In this document: in pieces, positions 55,307 to 64,000 of the stretch
Numbering within the stretch: position 1 is the stretch's first letter
Layout of the letters: each line of letters starts with the position of its first letter
Assembly (NCBI GenBank): GCA_948144175.1
Contig: CANXME010002420.1
Location: 124,001-188,000, forward strand
Length of the DNA stretch: 64,000 nt
DNA from: Closterium sp. NIES-65
Taxonomy: Eukaryota; Streptophyta; Zygnematophyceae; Desmidiales; Closteriaceae
Direction of reading: 5' to 3'
Translations under genes and position numbers: made by a program
Notes under the pieces: model-generated
Databases searched by the model: none
What the model was told of the DNA's origin: nothing
The model's input: the letters and a program-made list of their open reading frames with translations, nothing else

Positions 55307-58289
55307 ATGGCTAGCCCACAGGTGCTAGTTTTTGATGCTGAGGGCCGCCCAGTGAAGTTTGACACCTGGCTAGACGACCTGCACCTCTATCTACAACTCA
55401 CAGCCAAGGACGACATCTCACTGTACGACCACGCCCTAGGCCATGTCACTGCCCCTGCTGCTACTGCTGACAGCACTGCCCGCTCACAGTGGCAGACTCG
55501 TGATGCCCACGCTCGCTTCGCTATTCGCAACTCCCTGCCGATAGACGAGCGCGAGCACTTTGGCCAGCACAAGACTGCACAGGCACTGTACACAGCTGTC
55601 GTTGCTCGCTACTCCTCACCTGCCTCTGCCACGCTAGGCCGTCTCTCCCTCCCCTACCTATTTCCCGACCTGGCCTCGTTCCACACAGTTGCTGACCTCA
55701 TCACGCACCTCCGTACTAGTGAGGCCCGCTTCCGTGCCGCCATGCCTGATGAGTTCCTTGCCACGCACCCCCCCCCACTCTGGCTCACTCTCTACCACCT
55801 AGTCACCCGCCTCCCTGACACCCTGCGTGCTGTCAGGGATCACTTCCTAGCTCGCTGCCCCACTGAGCTCACCATTGCCCTCCTCGAGAAGGAACTGCTT
55901 GCAGCTGAGGCTAGCATCGTAGCTGTAGGTGCCTCTCGTGGCGAACCCCGTACCCCGTTCTTTGAGGGGTGTTCTCCTTCCCCCCTTCTTCCCTCTGTCG
56001 CCTCTGCTGCTGCTGTCGACCTCCTTGGTGCTGAGAAGGTCGGTACTGCGTCTTCTTCGAGCGGGCGCCGCAGCGCCAAGGGCAAAGGGGGCAAGGGAGG
56101 AGGTGGTGGGGGTGGTGGCGGCGGTTGGGGTGGTGGTGGGACTGGTGGGGCTAGTGGTAGCGGTGGGGGTGGTGGCGGCAGCGGCGGGGGAGGTGGCAAG
56201 GGCGGAGGGGGTGGTGGGGGTGGCGGTGGACGCGGCGGCGGCAGGGGTTGGGGTGGTCGAGGAGGTGGCGGCGGCGGTGGTGGTCGTGGAGGCGCTGGCG
56301 GTGGCCAGGGCCAGCAGCACACTCCGTCGCCCCAGGAGGTCCGTGAGTGGTACTCACAGCACGGGGGGGGGGGGGGGGGGGGGGGTGGCTTTAGCTGCAC
56401 GTACGTCATTCGCACGGGTGACCGCACTGGTCAGCCGTGTGGGGGACCGCACGCCACACAGCGCTGCTTCGCTCGTCTCAACGATGCTTGGCGTGTTCAG
56501 TTCCCTCAGGCCACTGAGCTGCCCCGCTGGGTTGATCTCCTGAGGAAGGGGATTGATATCTATGCTCTAGACTTTGATGCTATTCTATCTGCTATGTATG
56601 TGATGTCTACTAGTGGAGAGGGTGCTGAGTACTTGTGTGTGCCGCCCGACCCAGGCATTAGGTCTAGAGCGTCTGCCGCTCCAGGTACTCGCGTGTCTGC
56701 TACCCCAGGTGCTGGTGAGGCAACTGCTCTAGGTGCTTGTGCGTCTGCCCCCCCTGGTACTGAGTCGACTGCAGCACTACACACCTTCACACTGGACTCA
56801 GGTGCTTCTTGCTGCTTCTTTCGTGACCGCACTGCCCTTGAGCCGCTTGCTCGGCCAGTTGCTGTCTCCCTCGCTGACCCCTATGGGGGTCCGGTCATTG
56901 CGACCTCCTCCACTTTCCTTCCCTGTCCTGCGGTCCCGTCGGGCACACTGTCAGGTCTCCACCTCCCCTCGTTCTCTACGAACCTGGTGGCAGGATGTGC
57001 GCTCCAGGACGGGGGTGATCACCAGTTCACCCCTGCCTACGAGCGCGTGACACACTGCACGTGTGCTCGTACGGGCCGTCACTTGGCTACCTTCACTCGA
57101 CAGCCTGGGTCGGACCTGTACACACTGACCACTGAGTCCCCTCAGGTCGCTGCGTCTGCGTCCGCGTCAGGTCAGCTGTTGGCCCTTTGCTCGTGTCGCT
57201 CTCTGGCACACGAGACTGTCCTCTGGCACCACCGCCTTGGTCACCCGTCTGTGCAGCGGCTTCGTGCCATGCACTCCTGGTACCTTGTCTCTGGCCTTCC
57301 CAAGGTCCTTCCTCCCCTCCCTCTCTCACCTGCTCCTCCCTGTCTTCCCTGTGTCGAGGGGCGGCAGCGCGCGGCTCCTCACTCCTCCTCGTTTCCCCCG
57401 ACGACTGCTCCCTTGCAGACGCTCCACATGGACTTGTGGGGCCCAGCCCGCGTCCGTGGTCAGGGTCAGGAGAGGTAATTCCTGATAGTTGTTGACGACT
57501 ACTCGCGCTACACCATGGTCTTCCCCTTGCGCACCAAGGGTGAGGTCCCTGATGTCTTGATCCCTTGGATCTGCAGAGCCCGTCTCCAGCTCAGCGAGCG
57601 TTTCCACTCGGACTTTCCTGTCCTACGCTTGCACTCTGACAGAGGTGGTGAGTTCTCCTCCGACCTCTTGGCAGCCTACTGTGCTGAGCACGGCATTGAG
57701 CATTCGTTCACGCTTCCGGCCTCACCACAGCAGAATGGGGTTGCGGAGCGCCGCATTGGCCTGGTCATGGAGGTCGCCCGTACCTCCTTGATCCATGCGG
57801 CTGCCCCCCACTTTCTGTGGCCGTTTGCGGTCCGGTACGCTGCGCATCAGCTCAACCTCTGGCCCCGTGTCTCCTTGCCGGAGACCTCGCCCACACTGCT
57901 GTGGACAGGGGAGGTTGGCGATGCGTCGCGTTTCCGGGTCTTGGGATCTCGAGATTTTGTCCGCGATACGTCTGCGGACAAGCTCTCCTCCCGTGCTGTT
58001 CCCTGCGTCTTCCTCGGCTTTGTCCCGGACGCGACTGGTTGGCAGTTTTACCACGCCACCTCGCGCCGAGTCTTGCCCTCTCAGGACGTCACTTTTGACG
58101 AGTCCGTCCCCTACTACCGCCTCTTCCCCTACCGCACTGCCCCGCTCCCCCCCCCGCCTCTCTTCCTTGCGCCAGGTGCTGCTATCGTAGACCCCCTCCC
58201 CCCTCAGGGTGCCGCTCCCTCAGGTGTGTCTCAGGTAGACCCGGTTGAGCCTGTTGAGGTAGCTGTCGACTCTCGTCCTGCTGCGGGTG

Positions 58290-58490
58290 CGGAGCCTGGG
58301 GGTACTGAGCCTGGGGGTGCTGAGCCTGGGGGTGCGGAGCCTGGGGGTGCTGAGCCTGGGGGTGCGGAGCCTTGGGGTGCTGAGCCTGGGGGTGCGGAGC
58401 CTGGGGGTGCGGAGCTTGGGGGTACTGAGCCTGGGGGTGCTGAGCCTGTAGGTGCTGAGCCTGGGGGTGCTGAGCTGCAGAGTCCGGAGT
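58290..58490 (+). repeat. EPGGA-coding 15-bp repeats, copia-4
   Basis: About thirteen units of GAGCCTGGGGGTGCT or GGAGCCTGGGGGTGC encode EPGGA/EPGGT between integrase and RT. Confidence 0.88.
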
Positions 58491-58759
58491 CTGGGGGTTC
58501 TGAGTCTGGTGGTGCTGAGCCTCGTAGTCCTACACCTGGAGGAGCCTTGTCCTCGGAGCAGCTGCGTGAGTGGAACTTACAGTACTACAGCCTCAGGAGA
58601 GGTACCTCTGGAGCCAGGCGTACTACTGGGACTGGTGCTAGTGCTTCTCCTCCTAGTCGGGAGCTCCCCTCCCGTGAGCGGATCCGTGAGTGGTACGAGC
58701 GGCGCTGCAATCTTCGGAGTGGTGCGCCTCGTGTCACGGACCCCGCTGCTGCTGGTGCT

Positions 58760-59115
58760 ACTGCTGGTGCTGCGGACCCGGGCGTTGGAGCTGCTACTGG
58801 TGCTGAGGACCCGGGCGTTGGAGCTGCGGCTGGTGCTGAGGACCCGGACGCTGGTGCTGCTGCTGGTGCTGAGGACCCGGACGCTGGTGCTGCTGCTGGT
58901 GCTGAGGACCCGGGCGTTGGAGCTGCGGCTGGTGCTAAGGACCCGGACGCTGGTGCTGCTGCTGGTGCTGAGGACCCGGGCGTTGGAGCTACGGCTGGTG
59001 CTGAGGACCCGGACGTTGGTGCTGCTGCTGGTGCTGCGGACCCGAGCGTTGGGGCTGCTGCTGGTGCTGAGGACCCGGGAGTTGGAGCTGCTGCTGTTGC
59101 TGAGGACCCTGGTTC
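58760..59115 (+). repeat. 30-33 bp coding repeats, copia-4 linker
   Basis: About eleven units of gctgctgctggtgctgaggacccgg(gcgttgga) encode GAEDPGVGAAA/GAEDPDAGAAA. This second repeat field is also present in the other copies in weaker form. Confidence 0.85.
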
Positions 59116-61650
59116 TGGAGTCACTGCACGGTCGCGGCCGTACTTCGTTGCGCTCCTTCAGTAGGTTCTTGGTCAGCTCCCTCCTCCTTGTCCTCCTCCC
59201 TCCTTAGGGTGTCCTCCGTCTGTCCAGCTGCAGTCGCAGCTACCGTCTGCCTCCTCTCTCTCTGGTCCTACTCCTTACACTGGTCCGACTGGAGGTCTTA
59301 CTGAGCGTCGTGAGCCTGAGTCTCGTCCTGCGTCGCCTGAGTCTCGTCGTGCGTCGCCTGTCCGTGCAGCTCTCATTGGTAGTCGTGTCCCGCGTCAGCT
59401 TCTTCCTGCTGTCCCAGGCACTCACCGGATGGCGCTTGGTCCCTCCACTGCTCCACAGCGTGTCCCACTGCCGTCTCCTCCTGCGTCCTCTCTTCCTGCT
59501 CTTGCTGACCCGGGGTCAGACTCCCTTCGTGCTGCCAGTCCTACTGTCACGCGCCTCCTGGCTACTGTTGTCACTGACCCTTCCTTTGAGTCTGCTGCTG
59601 CGTTTGCCTTAGTTGCTGAGCTTGTCGACTTTGCTGCCACCTGTCGTCTAGACTACGCCGCTAGCCTAGTTGCTGAGTCTGAGTCTCTCTATCCTCCGTC
59701 CGTCGGGGGTGAGTGTGCTCTTGGCACTGACGTCCTTGAGGACAGGCAGGAGGAGTTTGAGTGCTTTGCTGCCGCTTTGCCCCATCTCGTGTCCATGCTT
59801 GTTGCCCCTAAGGGAGACCCGGATGCACCAGACATCCCGACCCCACGCTCTTACGCAGAGGGGATGGCCGGTCCCTACTCCTCTCAGTGGCAGTCAGCCA
59901 TGGACACAGAGATGGCTTCCTGGAAGTCCACAGGTACCTACGTTGACGAGGTTCCCCCGCCTGGGGCGAACATCGTCAGTGGCATGTGGATTTTCAGGGT
60001 GAAGCGACCGCCGGGCTCTCCGCCTGTCTTCAAGGCGCGTTACGTTGCACGAGGCTTCAGTCAGCGAGAGGGAGTTGACTTCTTTCAGACCTTCTCCCCG
60101 ACCCCGAAGATGACCACTCTTAGGGTTCTGCTGCACGTCGCCGCTCAGCGTGACTACAAGCTCCACTCTCTTGACTTCAGCACTGCTTTCCTGCAGGGCA
60201 GCCTGCACGAGGAGATCTGGCTGCGCCGCCCACCTGGCTTCACTGGGTCGTTCCCTCCTGGTACCCAGTGGAGCCTCCGACGGCCAGTCTACGGTCTCCG
60301 CCAGGCGCCACGTGAGTGGCACGACACACTGAGGACCACACTTGCGGCTCTTGGGTTCGCGCCTTCTACTGCTGACGCGTCGCTGTTTCTACGCACCGAC
60401 GCCTCACTGCCGCCGTTCTACATCCTCGTGTACGTCGACGACTTGGTCTTTGCCACTGCTGACACTGCGGCACTCGCCCACGTGAAGTCGGAGCTGCAGA
60501 AGAGACACACGTGCACAGACCTGGGTGAACTGACAAGCTATCTTGGCTTGCGGATCACCCGGGACAGAGCACGCCGCACCATCACCTTGACTCAGTCACA
60601 AATGGTGAAGCAGGTCCTTCAGCGCTTCCGCTTCACGTACTCCTCGCCTCAGCCCACTCCTCTGCCTACCGGTCACTCGCTCTCAGCTCTGCCTTTGGAT
60701 GAGTCCGTAGAGCCGAGTGGCCCGTATCCAGAGCTTGTGGGTTGCCTCATGTACCTGATGACCTGCACTCGACCTGACCTTGCATACCCTCTTAGCATTC
60801 TTGCACGCTATGTCGCTCCCGGCCGTCACCGGAAGGAGCACATGGATGCAGCTAAGAGGGTGTTGCGCTACTTGTGCAGTACGTCGGGCATGGGGCTAGT
60901 GCTTGGAGGGCGAGTCCCAGTTGTTCTCACTAGGCACTCAGACGCTTCTTGGGCAGACGACCAGGCTACTCAGCGGTCGTCTCAGGGTTACACCTTCAGT
61001 CTTGGCTCTGGTTCAGTTTCTTGGCGTTCTACTCGCTCTTCTTCTGTTCTCAGCTCCAGTTGTGAGGCTGAGATCTACGCCACAGCCATGGCGGCCCAGG
61101 AGCTACGCTGGCTCACCTACTTGCTGACCGACCTTGGAGAGCGGCCTCGTTCTCCTCCAGTGCTGTACGTCGACAACAAGGCAGCCATTGCCTTGTGTCA
61201 GGAGCACAGGCTGGAGCACAGAACGAAGCACATTGCTCTGCACTACTTCCTTGCTCGAGAGCTGCAGCAACGTGGTCAGCTTCGTCTGCGTTACGTGGCC
61301 TCTGAGGCCAACACTGCTGATGTGTTCACGAAGGCGCTTCAGCCTTGTGACCATCAGCGCTTTTGCACTCTTCTAGGCCTTGTGCCTACTGGACCTCACT
61401 TGCTTACTTCTTGAGTTTGTTTGTACTGTGATCTCTATATTTATATATACCTGCATGTTTACTCTTGCTAGGTTGTAATCATTGTACCTCTTGTTCTATT
61501 ATAAACCTGCATGTGAACTGGTCTTGTGACCACTTGCTTGTGCTCGGAATTTGTTTGGTATCCTTGAGATCCACCCTGAGCTTGTTTTGCCTTGCTTTGC
61601 CTTGACTGGTCTTGTGACCCCCAGTTCTCCCCACTTCGCCTATGGGGGTG

Positions 61651-61782
61651 TGTCAAACATTATATATGTTCTGCTTGTTTAGGCTATAGTGGGTTAGCCT
61701 GTAGGGGGTACACAATTCTAGGGTTAGGTACTTGTACTGTTTTCACTGTTAGTTCATCCATTCCTGTTCATTCATTTCAACA
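61651..61782 (+). repeat. Copia-4 3' LTR
   Basis: 132 bp, preceded by the polypurine tract tatgggggtg and followed by TSD atgtg. Confidence 0.95.
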
Positions 61783-62537
61783 ATGTGTGCGTCCGTATGC
61801 TCGTGCGCCCGGAACGACTGCGTCTGCAAGTCACGGCCTCCGTCGTCTCCCTGCATGGCGTACCTCGTGTTCCCCTTACCGTACGACATGGAGATGCTGC
61901 ACTTCACATACGGGAAACCGTCCTTGGTTTTCCCAAACACAAGCCAAGAAAAGTATCCCGCCCACTTCGTCTCGTAATTAATACTCGCCTCCAGGTACAT
62001 CTGCTCTCGCAGCTGCGTCTTGGTGAGTGCCGGCGAGCCGGTATCCGCGCGCACCGGGATGTCACCTTCTTCCGGCAGCTCAGCTTCTTTCTGTGCAGGC
62101 TCATCGGGCTTTTCCGACGGTGGAATATGGCGGCCTCCCACCAGCAGAGTACTCTGCGCCCACTTACCAGATCGCGCACGCTTGGGAGCGGAAGTAGCCG
62201 ACGGCGGGCCAAGGGACACCCGCACCGTGCTTGGAGTAAGACTGGGCGAAGGCGGTGGAGGATCTTTGCTGCAGCCAGCAACAGCCGGGGGGAGAGTGAA
62301 CGGGACGAGAATAGGAAAAGCAGTAGGAGTAGGGGTTACTACAGGGGCAAAGTCGTGAACGGTAGACCTAGGCGGTTCAAGTGTGACGGGAGCAGCCGTA
62401 GGTCTAAGAAAATCTAGCCCAGAGCGGGGAGCATCCGAAGCTTTCTCCGGCTGGGACGGCGCTGTTGGTTTCACTGTTACAGGCGGCTCGTCGGGGCCAG
62501 TGTCCGGAGCAGCTTCGTCGGCCGGCATGGCCTCCAT
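61783..62537 (-). pseudogene. hAT transposase, N-terminal exon up to the copia-4 site
   Basis: From Met at 62537 (MEAMPADEAAPD) the frame reads a Pro-rich leader, then a zinc-finger-like part: TKWAGYFSWLVF, GFPYVKCSIS, SFRAHEHTDAH. This resembles the N-terminal TTF/BED-type region of hAT-like transposases related to ZNF862/C17orf113 proteins (family memory). The copia-4 TSD atgtg falls in the last DAH codons. The exon continues at 54485. Upstream (62541-63229) I see no further clear exon. Confidence 0.75.
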
Positions 62538-62540
62538 TGG

Positions 62541-63229
62541 CTGAACGAGAGGAAAATGAGACAATGAATGCACGTAATGGAAAGAACACACCAGTGAACA
62601 AAGGAACGTTGGCTGTTGGTATGGGGAGGGAAGGGGAGGTTGGAGATGGCGGAAGCACGAAACCGCCGCGCCGCGATTCCACGGACTTGATGGCAACATT
62701 CGACGATGACTTCGTCGTTGCATTCAAGGCCGAATTCATTCACAGACTCCTTGGCTGCCACCGCATGCTGTCAACAGGCCATTCTGGCCAATGGCAGACA
62801 CATGCTGTGCACTGTGCGGTGCGCGTGGCAGCACCGTATCATTGATTTGGCTGCGTTGGCGCTGTTGCTAGCTGTGATGTACAGCACGTCAATGTTTTCC
62901 TTTGTCGGTATTACGTCACTCACGGGCGCGTGAAGGGGGTACCTCACATGGGGCCACTCGAAGAAATGATTACGCACAAGGGGGTTATCGAAACGAAGCT
63001 TCTAGGAAACTTCGTCCCGATACCCTCGCATTCAGGGTCCACGGAACGCATACCCTGCATAGACAGAGTCCGCAAGTACACTACTCTGAGCCTAGTTACA
63101 AGAATTCAGAGTCCGTTAAGTAGCTTCTCTGATTGGATCAGCGTTCACAAAATACAAAACCTGTGTTTGCAGGGACCACCAAGTCAGAAGCCTGTAATCA
63201 CCCTGAAATCAGGGTAATTACCCTGATAT
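62541..63229. other. hAT 5' region without recognised exon
   Basis: Between the transposase start and the right TIR I see only short frames. 62404-62739 (minus) offers an alternative N-terminus (MNSALNATTKSSSNVAIK) that could be a spliced first exon. Confidence 0.4.
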
Positions 63230-63240
63230 CGTCAGCCCTG
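63230..63240 (-). repeat. hAT right terminal inverted repeat
   Basis: CGTCAGCCCTG followed by TSD gtatgtat. A perfect 20-bp palindrome (63208-63227, arm ATCAGGGTAA) lies just inside. Confidence 0.93.
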
Positions 63241-63248
63241 GTATGTAT

Positions 63249-63714
63249 AGCTACACAATATGGTTCGCATCATTCAGCTCCATGCTAGATACGGCACCGG
63301 TACCGTGAAAGAAAAGAACATGTTGGGTTGAGGATGGACAAATCGGAGGCTACTATAGTATGAGTGGTAGAGGACATAATAATTATGCTGATCCATGGTT
63401 TGAATGAGAAAAAATTTAACGCTCTATGCTGCCTCCAAACTGCACATATTGAACTCCATTATAGAAGAACTGAAACAAGTGTACTTAGGTTTAAAAGGTT
63501 TCGAATAACGAGTCTGCTAATTTAGGCCTACATAGAGGCTATCCCTGAAATCTAACCAAGAAGCTTTCAAGCTCACCGCTGTGGCGTGCCGAGTCTTTGG
63601 TTCTCGTTTCCCATTGCGCCTGAGGTGACTTTTGAGTCGACTCAAAAGTCGCCGCGTGTTCAGTTCCTGTTTCCCGTTGCGCCTGAGCGGCTCGTTCCAG
63701 GCGCGTTGATCCCA
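63249..63714. promoter_or_regulatory. Region upstream of the VPS51-like gene with a 24-bp palindrome
   Basis: 63627-63650 is a perfect palindrome (arm GACTTTTGAGTC). It is bracketed by a direct repeat of tttcccattgcgcctgag (63607-63624) and tttcccgttgcgcctgag (63669-63686). It lies 65-88 bp upstream of the ATG, so it could be a promoter or 5' UTR element. The rest of the interval is AT-richer with nothing recognised. Confidence 0.55.
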
Positions 63715-64000
63715 ATGGACGCTCCCGCGGGTCGCGGCGTGCGTTACACGTCAGTAACCGGCGCTTCGGGAGATTCGATTTCATCAGCTGGTGGCCGCTT
63801 CTCTCCCGCCCTCGGCCCAACTTCTCGCGGAATTTCCGGCGGGAATGGTGGCGGCGCCCCGGAGGACCGCGCGAGGCGCGTTAAGAGCCTATTAGAAGGG
63901 TATTACGGGCACGGGGGTGGAGCACCGGGAGCGGAAGACGCGTCGGGATCGGCGGCGGGAAGTTCGGGGGGTCGCGACGACATCAATTCGCGAGCGTTTG
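63715..64000 (+). CDS. VPS51: VPS51-like GARP/EARP subunit, first exon (partial)
   Basis: ATG 63715 opens a frame that is uninterrupted to the window end (95 codons plus one base). After a Gly/Ser-rich leader come EDRARRVKSLLEGYYG (about residues 53-68) and, after another Gly-rich stretch, DDINSRAF at the edge. The plant VPS51 N-terminus has the same order: a basic R-x-LL-x-x-(F/Y)Y helix, then D-x-I-N-(S/T)-x-x-F. VPS51 links the tethering complex to SNAREs at the trans-Golgi network in retrograde endosome transport (known for the family). The leader is longer than usual. The conserved coiled-coil lies outside the window, so the name rests on two short motifs. Confidence 0.6.
   Translation, partial: MDAPAGRGVRYTSVTGASGDSISSAGGRFSPALGPTSRGISGGNGGGAPEDRARRVKSLLEGYYGHGGGAPGAEDASGSAAGSSGGRDDINSRAF

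Larger units (their letters stand above)
55307..61414 (+). pseudogene. Copia-4 Gag-Pol: single 2035-codon frame with two stops
   Basis: One frame runs from ATG 55307 to TGA 61412-61414, interrupted only by TAA 57476-57478 (Tyr in relatives, RGQGHERYF) and TAG 59162-59164 (Gln in relatives). Approximate residues: Gag 1-250, Gly-rich linker 255-340, zinc knuckle CTYVIRTGDRTGQPC at 365, protease LDSGAS at 493, GAG-pre-integrase WHHRLGHPS at 640, integrase 700-900 (HMDLWGP, LHSDRGGEFSS, SPQQNGVAERR), EPGGA linker 990-1070, AEDPG linker 1150-1270, RT 1520-1760 (YVDDLVF) and RNase H 1880-2010 (SDASWADD, SSCEAEIYA). All catalytic motifs are present. Two base changes separate it from an open frame. 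Confidence 0.93.
54486..61782 (+). mobile_element. Copia-4: nearly intact Ty1/copia element with TSD ATGTG
   Basis: Bounded by 132-bp LTRs (54486-54617, 61651-61782; two differences by eye) starting TGTCAAACATT and ending TTTCAACA, with duplication atgtg at 54481-54485 and 61783-61787. The primer site is TGGTATAGAGCAGG at 54618. It is a different subfamily from copies 1-3 (another leader repeat, Gag start MASPQVL) but shares the domain order, EPGGA linker and leader hairpin. It lies opposite to the hAT gene. Confidence 0.96.
44193..63240 (-). mobile_element. hAT DNA transposon carrying two nested copia elements
   Basis: Ends are perfect 11-bp inverted repeats, CAGGGCTGACG at 44193 and CGTCAGCCCTG ending 63240. 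They are flanked by the identical 8-bp duplication gtatgtat (44185-44192, 63241-63248), as expected for hAT. The interior is a minus-strand hAT transposase interrupted by copia-3 and copia-4. Without these and one copy of each TSD it is about 4.1 kb, a usual hAT size. It inserted about 125 bp beyond the stop codon of the cytochrome b561 gene, probably in its 3' UTR or just past it. Confidence 0.95.

Noticed and set aside
44414..62537. Domesticated hAT-derived host gene
   Set aside because: TIRs and an 8-bp TSD enclose it, two in-frame stops and two copia insertions break it, so it is a transposon copy.

Overview
The window is nuclear DNA of a plant-lineage eukaryote. Signs of this are GTGAGT/AG introns, a C2H2 finger with the plant QALGGH motif, a DOMON-cytochrome b561 gene, a VPS51-type gene start, and Ty1/copia elements primed by the TGGTATC(A)GAGC site usual in plant copia. 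The GC-rich copia polyproteins with Gly-rich Gag and EPGGA linkers remind me of charophyte algae such as Closterium; that is memory and inference, not a database result.

Layout. 1-4765: right part of copia-1 (minus). 5218-13055: copia-2 (minus, TSD CGTAG), whose leader carries a 345-bp TRIM-like miniature LTR element. 13740-25269: low-complexity host DNA (Ala-rich ORF, TCC tract, 12-bp minisatellite, Gln-rich ORF) and a C2H2 zinc-finger gene. A Ty3/gypsy chromovirus (17084-23260, TSD CTGCT) lies just upstream of the finger gene, and a TA-flanked MITE (18637-19160) has split its protease codons. 27588-28646: unidentified membrane-protein gene. 30509-33378 (minus): a seven-exon C2-domain gene that I could join in phase. 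35797-44068: an eight-exon double-DOMON cytochrome b561 gene, also joined in phase, with a tRNA-Leu-like sequence in intron 5. 44193-63240: one hAT transposon with 8-bp TSD GTATGTAT and 11-bp TIRs, into which copia-3 (45843-53470, minus, TSD ATCTC) and copia-4 (54486-61782, plus, TSD ATGTG) inserted. Without them it is about 4.1 kb. 63715-64000: first exon of a VPS51-like gene, running off the window.

The most unusual signal is in the introns. Every intron of the cytochrome b561 gene, and two of the C2 gene, hold degenerate copies of the neighbouring exon edges: copies of the preceding exon's 3' end (often with its GTGAGT donor) on the upstream side and/or copies of the following exon's 5' end on the downstream side. 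The second is the TRIM, whose LTR/internal junction carries tRNA-type A and B boxes. The four copia copies also share a covarying leader hairpin, expanded GC-rich leader repeats, a non-canonical zinc knuckle and inactivating CAG-to-TAG changes that suggest decay at methylated CHG sites.

Limits: all comparisons were made by eye within the window. Family names rest on motifs, introns are inferred from GT/AG and phase, and no search was run.
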